64,000 nucleotides of DNA from JAWAAW01 sp964353335 (GTDB taxonomy: Archaea; Nanobdellota; Nanobdellia; Woesearchaeales; ARS49): the NCBI GenBank assembly GCA_964353335.1, contig CAYGVI010000003.1, positions 372,001 through 436,000 on the forward strand. The letters are read 5' to 3'. The notes under the pieces were generated by a model. It made no database searches and was not told the DNA's origin. It saw only the letters and a program-made list of their open reading frames with translations. Below, piece by piece: positions 7,678 to 15,989 of the stretch (position 1 is its first letter; the number at the start of each line of letters is the position of its first letter). The position numbers and the translations under genes were made by a program.

Positions 7678-7984
7678 CTGATTTTGTTTCCTTTTTCTTC
7701 TTTTTAGGGAATCCCTGCGCGCCTTCTTTCACGACTTTCTTGAACATTTCCTTTTGTTTTACAGTTAGCATGCCCTGCCTGAGATAATTTCTCTTTATGC
7801 TGCGAAGAAAAGAGCTTTTCTTGTAAAGCTCAGGGTCAATGTCAAAGAATTTCTTCCATTTCTTGTTTGTAATCTCATCGCTTATGTCCTTCATCTCGCA
7901 TTCCAAGCAAACAGGGCGCTGCTTGTAATAAGTAATCAGCACCATGTTCTTCTTGCAAACAATGCACCTTTGCTGGTATGCCAT
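7622..7984 (-). CDS. Small zinc-finger protein, function unknown
   Basis: 120 aa. The N-terminus has CIVCKK and CLECE, a four-Cys zinc ribbon within the first 32 residues. The middle is a helical stretch (LRSIKRNYLRQGMLTVKQKEMFKKV) and the tail is a low-complexity Lys/Glu/Ser run, probably disordered. Basic and small, it could bind nucleic acid or a ribosomal partner. It overlaps sua5 by 56 nt, which suggests translational coupling. No family recognised. Confidence 0.7.
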   Translation of the reverse strand: MAYQQRCIVCKKNMVLITYYKQRPVCLECEMKDISDEITNKKWKKFFDIDPELYKKSSFLRSIKRNYLRQGMLTVKQKEMFKKVVKEGAQGFPKKKKKETKSDENKNSKAQPEETTSKFD

Positions 7985-8008
7985 TAAGTGAGAAAATCAG
8001 TTATTGTC

Positions 8009-8383
8009 TTATAAAACCTGCGCATTTTTCCATACTGGCGCATATTTCTCAATCATCTTCAAGTATGTGTTGCTTATCGGCGCAGCGTTGTCAAGAGTCA
8101 GAAGCTGGTCCCTGCTTCTCTCTCCTGCGTGGTATTCCCAGAGCTCCCTTCCCCTGTTAATCATGTACTTTGTGACACTGCCCAGCTTTACCATAAGTGA
8201 TTTCCTGGTCATTGCCCTGAAATACTGCAAAGCGTCAATGTATCCGCACTTAAGCATGCCTTCAAGAATCTCGCGGTTTGACATATCTGCGTCATCACGG
8301 AATGTGAAAATTGCGTGTGCTACTGCGTCAGAAATCTCTTCATCGGTTATGCTGCCGTCTTGTTGGGCAAGAGCTGTTCTCAT
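8009..8383 (-). CDS. Hypothetical protein downstream of Nudix gene
   Basis: 124 aa, mainly helical, soluble. It starts at the base next to the last base of the Nudix stop codon, so it is the second gene of that operon. The sequence has DEEISDAVAHAIFTFRDDADM near the N-terminus and a C-terminal region with YLKMIEKYAPVWK. No catalytic motif or Cys pair that I recognise. Its job is probably linked to the Nudix protein, but nothing in the sequence says how. Confidence 0.65.
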   Translation of the reverse strand: MRTALAQQDGSITDEEISDAVAHAIFTFRDDADMSNREILEGMLKCGYIDALQYFRAMTRKSLMVKLGSVTKYMINRGRELWEYHAGERSRDQLLTLDNAAPISNTYLKMIEKYAPVWKNAQVL

Positions 8384-9088
8384 TCATTCCACCCTAAAAC
8401 CTGTTACTTCCTCTCCTTTTTGCTCAAGAACAACATGAGGTATAGCTGACTGTTTTTTCAAATGGTTTTCAATCATCCAGTAATCTGATGGTATGATTGT
8501 GCTTTTGTCAAGCTTCTCAGAATCAAACCAAGCGACTTTTCCTTCATCGCTTTCCCAGAGCTTGTCAGATTTTGGCTTTACAGTTGTCAGCATCAAAAGG
8601 AATGCGTGCTTCATTGTCCCTTCCTCATTTACGCGCTCGTGCACTATTGCGTTAATCTTCTCAAATTCGCATTCAAGCCCTGTTTCCTCCTTTGCCTCGC
8701 GCAATGCTGCCTCAGGGATTGACTCCTGCAGTTTAGGCTTTCCTCCGATAAGCCCCCAGTATCCCTTGTATGGCCGCTTTTCCCTTCTTAAAAGGCAGAT
8801 TTTTCCCTTGTGCTGTATTGCCACAAGCACAACAGGCATCACTCCTACTTCCTTGCCTGTCATCTGGTTGAAGAATGGAATCATCTGCTCTGCCTTATCA
8901 GTCAGCGTGTAAAGCTCGCCGTCTTTTGTGATTACGCCGTCTTTTTGCATCTGTTCAAGATGATAAGAAAGGTTGTTTGACCTTATGCCAACTCCTTCCT
9001 CAATGTCAGAAAACCTCAACTGCCTGTTCTTGAGGAACAGCTGGAACACTTTTTCCCTTTCCTCCTTTCCAAGGCTTGCTTGTTGCAT
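8384..9088 (-). CDS. Winged-helix / Nudix hydrolase fusion
   Basis: 234 aa. Residues 1-70 form a winged-helix domain (EEREKVFQLFLKNRQLRFSD, IRSNNLSYHLEQMQKDGV). Residues from about 80 are a Nudix domain with the box GGKPKLQESIPEAALREAKE followed by ETGLE, which keeps all metal-binding Glu residues. This order is the reverse of NrtR, where the Nudix domain comes first. It may be a transcription regulator sensing a nucleoside-diphosphate compound, or a hydrolase with a DNA-binding module. A TATA box (TATATAA, about 9110-9117) precedes the start. Confidence 0.9.
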   Translation of the reverse strand: MQQASLGKEEREKVFQLFLKNRQLRFSDIEEGVGIRSNNLSYHLEQMQKDGVITKDGELYTLTDKAEQMIPFFNQMTGKEVGVMPVVLVAIQHKGKICLLRREKRPYKGYWGLIGGKPKLQESIPEAALREAKEETGLECEFEKINAIVHERVNEEGTMKHAFLLMLTTVKPKSDKLWESDEGKVAWFDSEKLDKSTIIPSDYWMIENHLKKQSAIPHVVLEQKGEEVTGFRVE

Positions 9089-9185
9089 GCATATGGGATA
9101 AGCCCTGCCGCTTATATATTTTCGCTCAAGAAATCTTGACTAATGACCGCAATCCATAAATATCCCCTTCTCACAGAGCACAATT

Positions 9186-9653
9186 ATGCCAAGCGATATA
9201 GAGCACCACTACACTGAGCTTAAGAAAAAGTTCTCTTTGCCTGATTTTGCCCTTCTTGACAGGGAGTTTGAAATATCAACAATAGAAAAGCCTATTTTGC
9301 TGATTGGCGCGATAAGGAAAAAGATTGGCGAGCGCATTGAGAACATCACACATTTCCTTGACCCGTTGCTTCAGCCTGACGCAAATTCATTCTGCTCTAT
9401 TTTTGAGTACCGCTGTTTGTCAGAGTCTGAGAGGCAGGAGGTACTGAAGCAGTTCCAGCTGCTTATGGCACTGTTAAGGGCGTCAATTGCCGCTGACTTG
9501 AGCGCAGATAACGCGCAGGACGCTGCATTAATATCAAGGGCTGCTGCTGAATTCCCTGCGATAAGGCAGGCATTGAAGCCTTTTGTCCAGAAGCTTGCCG
9601 AAAGCTGGCCAAAGCCAATGGCGAAAAAAGATGCTGTGGGGTATTTCGGATGA
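9186..9653 (+). CDS. Hypothetical helical protein coupled to adenylate kinase
   Basis: 155 aa, nearly all helical, no Cys pairs. ATG at 9186 is about 27 nt after AATCCATAAATA, so leaderless. The last codons overlap the start of adk (ATGA), making it the first gene of a two-gene operon. A pattern such as DREFEISTIEKPILLIGAIRKKIGERIE could form an amphipathic bundle. I do not recognise the family; constant pairing with adk would be worth checking in relatives. Confidence 0.7.
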   Translation: MPSDIEHHYTELKKKFSLPDFALLDREFEISTIEKPILLIGAIRKKIGERIENITHFLDPLLQPDANSFCSIFEYRCLSESERQEVLKQFQLLMALLRASIAADLSADNAQDAALISRAAAEFPAIRQALKPFVQKLAESWPKPMAKKDAVGYFG

Positions 9654-10258
9654 AAATAGTTATTATGGGCCCGCAGGGTTCTGGCAAGGGCACACAGGCA
9701 GACCTCATAAGCAAGCGCTTCAGCATCCCTCATATTGACACAGGCTCTTTGCTAAGGGAGCATATTGCAAAAAAGACAGAAATAGGAAAAATAATCGAGA
9801 AGCCAATGATGAAAGGCGAACTCGTGCCCCCTGAAGCGGTTGACAAAATCATAAAGCTCCGCCTTGAAGAGCCTGACGCGAAAAAAGGGTTTGTCATTGA
9901 CGGCTACCCGAGGCAGCTTGAACAGGCAGAATTCCTCGACACCGTCACTGATATTGATGCGGTCATCGTTGTTGATATTCCTGAGGATATTTCTGTAAAA
10001 AGAATTTCAGGAAGAAGGACCTGCAGGAAGTGCGCTGCTGTTTTCGGGCCTGATGCGAAGAAGTGCGCTGAATGCGGCGGAGAACTTTTCCAGCGCAAGG
10101 ATGACACGCCTGAGATTGTCAAAGAGCGCCTTAAGCATTACCGCGAGGAAACAGAGCCGTTGGTGGAATACTACAAGCCAAGGGAAATTGTCCACGTGAT
10201 TGACGGCACTGGGACTGTTGAGGAAGTCTTCAAGCTTATTATGCAGGCTCTCAGCTGA
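9650..10258 (+). CDS. adk: Adenylate kinase
   Basis: 202 aa. P-loop GPQGSGKGT at residues 7-15, the NMP-binding segment with DTGSLLRE, FVIDGYPRQLEQAEF for the R-P/Q recognition loop, and a LID domain with four Cys at 125, 128, 139 and 142, so a zinc-binding LID as in thermophilic or Gram-positive enzymes. It interconverts ATP + AMP and 2 ADP. The start overlaps the upstream gene by 4 nt. The 3' end overlaps truD by 8 nt in convergent orientation. Confidence 0.96.
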   Translation: MKIVIMGPQGSGKGTQADLISKRFSIPHIDTGSLLREHIAKKTEIGKIIEKPMMKGELVPPEAVDKIIKLRLEEPDAKKGFVIDGYPRQLEQAEFLDTVTDIDAVIVVDIPEDISVKRISGRRTCRKCAAVFGPDAKKCAECGGELFQRKDDTPEIVKERLKHYREETEPLVEYYKPREIVHVIDGTGTVEEVFKLIMQALS

Positions 10259-11192
10259 ACAATTGCCTCAAGAATTCTGTCGCATAGCATCCCTTTGGCA
10301 GCCTGAATGTGAGCTTTGCTTTCTTTTTGCCCTCGTTTAGCTCATCGCTCTCAAGCGCGCCGATTTTAAGTTCAGAAGCATCTGCAAAAACATCCCTTTC
10401 TGTGCCTTCGGAGCTGAGTTCAGGGAATTCCTTTATGACAAAATCCCTTGTTGAAATGCCCTCGCGCTTCAGGATTTCATCAAGCTGCCTGTCAGGGGCA
10501 GTTCCAAAGCCGACAACAGGCAGTTTTGTGTTTTCATTGTGCGTGTCAGCGTGCTTTTTCGCGAGCTCGTTCCACAATAATGACTGGTATGCGTGGACAT
10601 AAAGCTTCAGCAGGCGCAGGGGGGTTTTCTTAAGTGCGCCAAGGTAGTTCTTGGGCTCCAGCGCAAGAATTTCGTGGATTTTCATTGCTGCCATGCTTTT
10701 TGTGATAAGAATCAGGGCAACAGCCTGCTTGAAATCCCTTTTCACAAGCGCCTTTCCGATTGCGGCATTGTTTGTGCTGAACCTTTGCTCCCCGAACAGG
10801 TTGACAAACCTGTTTTTTGCCGCAGGAAGCTTTTCAATATCCCTGACAACAATTTCAAACTCGTTTCCTTTCAGGTCCCCGAGGCTGACGGGCTTGTTTC
10901 CTTTTCCAATCAGCTTTATTTCAATGTCATTTATGGAAATTTTTTCCAAAGAGTAAGGGGAATCAGATGTGACAGAGCAAACCTGCTCTGTTACAGCGGT
11001 CTTGTCCTTGTTTCCTGCGCACCCAATGTGCTTCAGCGGGGTGTGAATCGCGTCAGCAATTACCTGCATTGCCTTTAGCGTGGTGTAATTTCGCTTTTTC
11101 AGCAGGAAATACGTGTATTCGCCTTCCTTTCCCGGCTCTATTGAGCTTATTTCCCTTACAATGAAGTCTTCCGGGGTTTGTTTCAGCTTCAT
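10251..11192 (-). CDS. truD: tRNA pseudouridine synthase TruD, compact
   Basis: 313 aa, shorter than most archaeal TruD (around 400). The catalytic block GCAGNKDKTAVTEQ carries the nucleophile Asp, and GNEFEIVVRDI and AYQSLLWNELAKK are also family marks. It makes pseudouridine 13 in tRNA. The TRUD insertion domain appears reduced. The start sits about 26 nt from a TATA box (CTATATAAAG, 11210-11219). Divergent from tRNA-Arg. Confidence 0.93.
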   Translation of the reverse strand: MKLKQTPEDFIVREISSIEPGKEGEYTYFLLKKRNYTTLKAMQVIADAIHTPLKHIGCAGNKDKTAVTEQVCSVTSDSPYSLEKISINDIEIKLIGKGNKPVSLGDLKGNEFEIVVRDIEKLPAAKNRFVNLFGEQRFSTNNAAIGKALVKRDFKQAVALILITKSMAAMKIHEILALEPKNYLGALKKTPLRLLKLYVHAYQSLLWNELAKKHADTHNENTKLPVVGFGTAPDRQLDEILKREGISTRDFVIKEFPELSSEGTERDVFADASELKIGALESDELNEGKKKAKLTFRLPKGCYATEFLRQLFS

Positions 11193-11247
11193 ACTACTGG
11201 ATTATAGAGCAATCTTTATATAGCCTCCGAATGAGAAATCCACTGTT

Positions 11248-11322
11248 GCGCCCGTAGCTCAGCTTGGACAGAGCGGTTGGTTCCTAACCAAAAGATCGGG
11301 GGTTCAAATCCTCCCGGGCGCG
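11248..11322 (+). tRNA. tRNA-Arg (anticodon CCT)
   Basis: Acceptor GCGCCCG/CGGGCGC, D-arm GCTCAGCTTGGACAGAGC, anticodon loop TTCCTAA, T-arm GGGGG-TTCAAAT-CCTCC, discriminator G. The first anticodon-stem pair (G27:A43) is mismatched. No intron. Confidence 0.96.
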
Positions 11323-11382
11323 TCTATGCCGCTACTCCTAGAAGGGCTAAGGATGTTTGGCCGTGCTGCAGGAGTGCGTATT

Positions 11383-12402
11383 ATGGGCTTTCACAAATAT
11401 GCAGGTGAGGCAAAGCAAATTTGCGAGCAGATTGTCAATGAGTGCTGGAATGGAGAATACTTCCAGGCAAGCACAGGGCATTTCGCAGAATTCTGGACAA
11501 GGGATTTTGGATGGTGCATTGACTCGCTTTTGAAGCTCGGCTATAGGAAGGAAGTTTTGAAGACCTTGGATTATGCGCTTGAAAAATTCTCAAGGGCAGG
11601 AGGAATTGCAACAACAATTTCGCCCGCTGGAAAGCCGTTTAATTTTCCCTGCTTTTCCCCTGACTCATTCCCTTTCCTTATGCACGCGCTTAACGCCGCC
11701 AATGCAAAATCGCTGGTAAAAAAGCACAAAACTTTCCTGCAGGCACAGGCAAAGCTGTACGAATCAAGGGTTATAGACCCTGAAACCGGGCTTGTTTGCG
11801 ACAAAAAATTCTCGTCGATGAAGGATGGCTTTTACCGCCACTGCAGCTGTTATGACACTTGCATGGTCGGGATGCTTGCAAAAGAACTTAGAACGGCGGG
11901 AATCAGGCACAGCCTTCCTGATGCAAAGAAAATCCTGATGAAGCAGTACTGGACTGGCAGTTATTTCTTGGATGATTTAAGCGGCAAGGATTATGTTGCA
12001 GGCGATGCACAGGTGTTTCCTTTCTGGACTGGTGTGATAACAGATAAAAAAATAATGCAAAAAGCTTTTGTTTCACTTCAGGAGGCAGGGCTTGACCATC
12101 CTTTCCCCCTGAAATACACCTCTTTCAGGCTTTCTCCTGATGTTTTGCCGCAAAAACTGTTTGCCCGAAACTATGAAGGCAACACAATCTGGGCGCATAT
12201 GGGCCTGCTTTACATCCAACTTCTCAGCCAGATTGACAAATCAAGGGCAAGGGAGGACATTAATTCGTACAAAAACCTTGTTGAGAACTACAAAACTTTC
12301 CTTGAGGTCTATTCCCCTGACGGAAGAAAGCCGTACAAGACGCTGTTCTATGCCTGCGACGAAGGCATGCTGTGGGTTGCAAACCTAAGGGTACTCCTAT
12401 GA
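11383..12402 (+). CDS. Probable (alpha/alpha)6-barrel glycoside hydrolase-like protein
   Basis: 339 aa from the ATG at 11383, chosen because GGAGTG (11371-11376) precedes it; the longer frame to 11326 would begin three bases after tRNA-Arg. Repeated helical pairs and signatures such as EFWTRDFGWCIDSLLKLGY, ISPAGKPFNFPCFSPDSFPF and YEGNTIWAHMGLLY are typical of barrels in glucosidases and debranching enzymes. Two acidic residues in the WTRD and NTIW regions could be catalytic, but I cannot assign them. No signal peptide. Its stop overlaps the start of the glycosyltransferase gene, so both act together, probably on a glycan. Confidence 0.7.
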   Translation: MGFHKYAGEAKQICEQIVNECWNGEYFQASTGHFAEFWTRDFGWCIDSLLKLGYRKEVLKTLDYALEKFSRAGGIATTISPAGKPFNFPCFSPDSFPFLMHALNAANAKSLVKKHKTFLQAQAKLYESRVIDPETGLVCDKKFSSMKDGFYRHCSCYDTCMVGMLAKELRTAGIRHSLPDAKKILMKQYWTGSYFLDDLSGKDYVAGDAQVFPFWTGVITDKKIMQKAFVSLQEAGLDHPFPLKYTSFRLSPDVLPQKLFARNYEGNTIWAHMGLLYIQLLSQIDKSRAREDINSYKNLVENYKTFLEVYSPDGRKPYKTLFYACDEGMLWVANLRVLL

Positions 12403-13439
12403 ATATTGTCTATGCCATCGCAGGAGAAGGAATGGGGCACGCGACGCGCAGCAGGCCCATTATTGCGCACCTCGCGAAGAAACACAATGTTAGGGTGTTC
12501 GCAGGAGGCAAGGCATTGCCGTATCTGCGCCGCTTTTTCAACGTGTCCTGGATTGGGAGCACGCACATCGTCTACCGCAATAATGCTGTGATGGAAGGCA
12601 GGACTGTGCTGCTGAACATTGTCCGCCTGCCGCTCTATGTTGTTTCATTCCTGAAGATGCTTTTCATTATGCTCTTCCAGCGCCCGGACATCCTCGTGAC
12701 AGACTACGAACCATGGAGCTGCTGGACCGCGCTGCTCACCGGCGTTCCAGTCGTGAGTATTGACAACGAGAACGTCATCACGCGCGCGAAGCTCAGCCTG
12801 CCGCGGCATCACCGAGTGGATTTTATCAAGGCGTGGCTGGTCACGATGTTCTTCATCCCGAGTGCGCGCGCCACAATCATCCCGTCGTTCTTCTTCCCGC
12901 CGCTCAAGGACCCGCGGGCGAAGTACGTCAACCCGGTCATTAGGCCGGAAATCGCAGGCAGGAAGCCGACTGACAAAGGGTACGTGCTGGTCTATCAGAC
13001 TTCCCAGACAAACCTGCGGCTGCTGGATACGCTCAAGCGCTTCCCGAAGCAGCAGTTCATTGTCTACGGCTTCCCGCGCGAGGGTCAGGATGCCAACCTG
13101 CTGTTCAAGCGTTTCAGCGAGCACGGATTTTTCAGCGACCTTGCCTCAGCAAAGGCAGTCATCGCAAACGGCGGCTTCTCGCTGCTGAGCGAGGCAGTCT
13201 ATTTGCGCAAGCCCGTGCTCTCTGTGCCAGTCATCAGGCAATGCGAGCAGATTATCAACGCGCACTATCTGGAAAAGCTCGGCTATGGGGTGATGGCGCA
13301 CGAGGCTACGGCAGGAGTCATCAGGAAATTCCTCGCAGGGCTGCACCGGCAACGCCAAGCTTTGAAAAAGCGCCCCTTGTGGCACCTTCAGTCGCTATTC
13401 ACGACCATTGAGAAGGTGCTGCACAATGTCACAGAATAG
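12399..13439 (+). CDS. MGT/MurG-like glycosyltransferase (MJ1255-type)
   Basis: 346 aa from the ATG overlapping the upstream stop. The N-terminus MNIVYAIAGEGMGHATRSRP has the GxGHxxR signature of GT-B enzymes related to MurG and macrolide glycosyltransferases. The C-terminal half carries ANGGFSLLSEAVYLRKPVLS, the nucleotide-sugar binding region. A hydrophobic patch near residues 75-100 could attach it to the membrane. By eye the part from about 12700 to 13400 is clearly richer in G+C than its neighbours (many CGCG, GCGC), which may mean more recent transfer. Confidence 0.88.
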   Translation: MNIVYAIAGEGMGHATRSRPIIAHLAKKHNVRVFAGGKALPYLRRFFNVSWIGSTHIVYRNNAVMEGRTVLLNIVRLPLYVVSFLKMLFIMLFQRPDILVTDYEPWSCWTALLTGVPVVSIDNENVITRAKLSLPRHHRVDFIKAWLVTMFFIPSARATIIPSFFFPPLKDPRAKYVNPVIRPEIAGRKPTDKGYVLVYQTSQTNLRLLDTLKRFPKQQFIVYGFPREGQDANLLFKRFSEHGFFSDLASAKAVIANGGFSLLSEAVYLRKPVLSVPVIRQCEQIINAHYLEKLGYGVMAHEATAGVIRKFLAGLHRQRQALKKRPLWHLQSLFTTIEKVLHNVTE

Positions 13440-13498
13440 AACATGCTGACACTTCTATGAGCCCTAACCTTTAAAAAAGGTCTTCTTGTGTTTGTTAC

Positions 13499-14212
13499 AT
13501 GCAGCAGAAGACTATAGTGGCAATCCTTGCAATACTGATTTACGCAGTATTTCTTGGCATCGGCTGGACTGAAGGCACTTTTAAGTATTACTGGCCTGAC
13601 GCTGCTTTCTTCACTGCATTTATCCTGTTTTTGTATTTCACATTTAATTTCTGGCGCCTGAACATCCCTGTTTATGCCTCGCTTGTGCTCGCGCTTTGCC
13701 TGCACATGTGCGGTGTCTTTGGGTGGTATAGCAATTCGCCGTTGTTTATCCAGTGGGACCACGTAACTCATTTTTTCCCGCTGTTTGCGTTCACAATGTT
13801 CCTTTACAATTTCGCGCGTCCCTGGATGGCAAAGCGCTTCTGGACTGTGAAGACCTGGTCTGTGATTATGTTCCTGCTTTTGGCAGGGTTTGGAATCGGC
13901 GCGATTATTGAGAATATTGAGTTCGCAGGCTTCCTATCGCTTGGTTATGGGGAAGGAGGGCTTTGGTTTGGCGGCGCAGGCGGCGGTGATGCAGAAGCAG
14001 TTACTGATGCGCAGGCAAAAGCAATCATAGAGCAGGGAGGGGGTTATTTGAATACAGAGCTTGACCTTGCGTATAATGCATTCGGCACAATAGCTGCTGT
14101 TATTTTAATGAGCCTTGTTTATTTCCTGATTAAGAAGAAAGAGCCTTCAGGAACTGCGCAATCTTCTCCCCAGGAGCCTTACCCCTTAGATTCTTCATGG
14201 CTGCTCCGATAA
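13499..14212 (+). CDS. DUF2238/YjdF-like integral membrane protein, paralogue 1
   Basis: 237 aa with about six hydrophobic helices. Conserved polar residues inside helices, LHMCGVFGWYS then QWDHVTHFFPLFAF, and an acidic helix (IENIEFAGF), match the DUF2238 pattern and the second copy at 33104-33715. TATA CTTTAAAAAAGG (13470-13481) lies about 25 nt before ATG, so leaderless. The 3' end runs 83 nt into gatE on the other strand. Function unknown; the buried His/Asp/Glu could bind a metal or quinone. Confidence 0.8.
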   Translation: MQQKTIVAILAILIYAVFLGIGWTEGTFKYYWPDAAFFTAFILFLYFTFNFWRLNIPVYASLVLALCLHMCGVFGWYSNSPLFIQWDHVTHFFPLFAFTMFLYNFARPWMAKRFWTVKTWSVIMFLLLAGFGIGAIIENIEFAGFLSLGYGEGGLWFGGAGGGDAEAVTDAQAKAIIEQGGGYLNTELDLAYNAFGTIAAVILMSLVYFLIKKKEPSGTAQSSPQEPYPLDSSWLLR

Positions 14213-15965
14213 GCGCATTGTAAGGCATTCCCTTGTTTTCCTGTATTATTTTCTTCAATGCCGCCCTTAAGTCTGTGTCAGACATGTTCTGATACTTGGG
14301 AAGCACTTCGCAGACAGGCTTGTTTTCCTTCAGAATCTCAAGGACAGACTCTTTTGACACCTGACCTGCTGAAAGCGCTGCAAAAAGCTCAAGGAAATCC
14401 TGCTCCGAAGGGTTGATGTCAACATTGAAGTTGCGCTTGATTGTCTTTGCGCCGGTCATAAGCAATTCTGCAATGTAAGCAGGCTTGAGTTCAAGGAAGT
14501 CTGTTACGAATTTGTCAAACAGGTCAGCGCGTTCAGACCTTGCTGTGAGTTCTGCAAGGTCTTTTCCAATGCCCATTTTCTCAAAGCGCTTTGTCTTGTC
14601 CTCAATAAGCTCAGGCATTTTGATTGATTCAAGAATCTGTTTTGTGACTATTGTCCTCGGAATGTCTGTCTCGGGATACATCCTCGCCGCTCCAGGCATT
14701 GGGCGCTGGTATGTGGTGTTTCCGTCATCTTTTGCACCCCTGACCTCGCAAGGCACTCCGTCAATTGCCTCATTTGCGCGCTCAATAACCGCTTCAAGGG
14801 CTTTCTTTGAGCGTTCAGGGCTGTCTGCGACTATCACAAAAGCGTCATTCTCAAGGCAGCCGAGCTCTTGCTTAATGAATTCAACTTCGCGGTCAGTAAT
14901 TCCGTAGTTTGGAAGCTCATCTGAATGGAATATTCCGCCAACACCTGCGATTACTTTTGCGCGGTCTGAAAATTCTGTTCCCAATCTGCGTCCTGGCTGT
15001 ATTTCTTTTCCAACAAGCCTTGCAAAGCCAGGCAGCATTACCCCGAGAATAATCCCGTTTGCCTCTATGGCTTTGCAGATTACTTTGGCACCAGAACTCT
15101 TTATGACATTTGTGACATCCTTTATCTGCCCTGGGAACTTCTTTGCCCTGCGTTTTTCAAGCTCTTCCTTTATTTCAACAAGGTTTTTCTGCCTTATTGC
15201 CTCGCGCTCAACAATAAATGGTATTAATTTCAGGTCCTGAACCCCTTTGACTTCAATCCTGTTTCCTTTTTTTATGCTGACATTGACGTCCTGCCTGATT
15301 GTGCCTATGCCTCGCTTTGCTTTTCCTGTGCTTCTGAGTATTAATCCTATTTTTTCGCACACTTCCTTGCACTGTTCAGGGCTTTTGATGTCAGGGCTTG
15401 AGCCGATTTCCATTAAAGGAATTCCCAAGCGGTCAAGCGAGTAAACAACTTCTGTGTTGCTTTCGTTCACAGGCCTGCACGAGTCCTCTTCGAGGCAGAT
15501 TATCGGAATGCCAATCGGTCCTAGTGAGCTTTCAAGGACTCCGTTTCTTGCAATAAGCGCTGTCCTTTGGAATCCTGCTGTGTTGCTTCCGTCAACAACT
15601 GTCTTGCGCATGAATTGCACGCAGTCAACAATATTTGCCTTGAGAATCTTGCAAACCTGCAGCGCCGTGCTGAATGCGTCAGGATTTATCCTTTCAGGCG
15701 GGCTTTCGTCAAGCTCAACAAGGCAGGTTGTGTCCTGATAGCCGTGATAGACATAGCGCCTTCCTTTTTTCATTTCCTGCAATGCCGCGATGTCAACCTG
15801 TCCTGATTCTCCTGCTGCAGCTCTTAGGCTTCTTATTGCTGTGAAGTGCGGCTCGTCCTCCCGCATAAGTGTCGGGCAGCTGCAGAACAGTTTTTTTCCC
15901 TCAAGCTGCTGGTGAATTTCAATCCCGCATTTCAAGCCGAGCTGTTCGTAGTTAATTTCCGCCAT
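14130..15965 (-). CDS. gatE: Glu-tRNA(Gln) amidotransferase subunit E
   Basis: 611 aa from the ATG at 15965 (a GTG two codons upstream is the alternative). The GatB/E core begins with LKCGIEIHQQLEGKKLFCSC and includes YVYHGYQDTTCLVELDESPP, VNESNTEVVYSLDRLGIPLMEIG and the GAD insert, followed by a tail domain of YqeY type. With GatD it turns Glu-tRNA(Gln) into Gln-tRNA(Gln), the archaeal route. It lies 24 nt downstream of gatD. It overlaps the DUF2238 gene by 83 nt at the 3' end. Confidence 0.97.
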   Translation of the reverse strand: MAEINYEQLGLKCGIEIHQQLEGKKLFCSCPTLMREDEPHFTAIRSLRAAAGESGQVDIAALQEMKKGRRYVYHGYQDTTCLVELDESPPERINPDAFSTALQVCKILKANIVDCVQFMRKTVVDGSNTAGFQRTALIARNGVLESSLGPIGIPIICLEEDSCRPVNESNTEVVYSLDRLGIPLMEIGSSPDIKSPEQCKEVCEKIGLILRSTGKAKRGIGTIRQDVNVSIKKGNRIEVKGVQDLKLIPFIVEREAIRQKNLVEIKEELEKRRAKKFPGQIKDVTNVIKSSGAKVICKAIEANGIILGVMLPGFARLVGKEIQPGRRLGTEFSDRAKVIAGVGGIFHSDELPNYGITDREVEFIKQELGCLENDAFVIVADSPERSKKALEAVIERANEAIDGVPCEVRGAKDDGNTTYQRPMPGAARMYPETDIPRTIVTKQILESIKMPELIEDKTKRFEKMGIGKDLAELTARSERADLFDKFVTDFLELKPAYIAELLMTGAKTIKRNFNVDINPSEQDFLELFAALSAGQVSKESVLEILKENKPVCEVLPKYQNMSDTDLRAALKKIIQENKGMPYNALIGAAMKNLRGKAPGEKIAQFLKALSS

Positions 15966-15989
15966 AAGCACCAGTTGATGGCCAACCCC

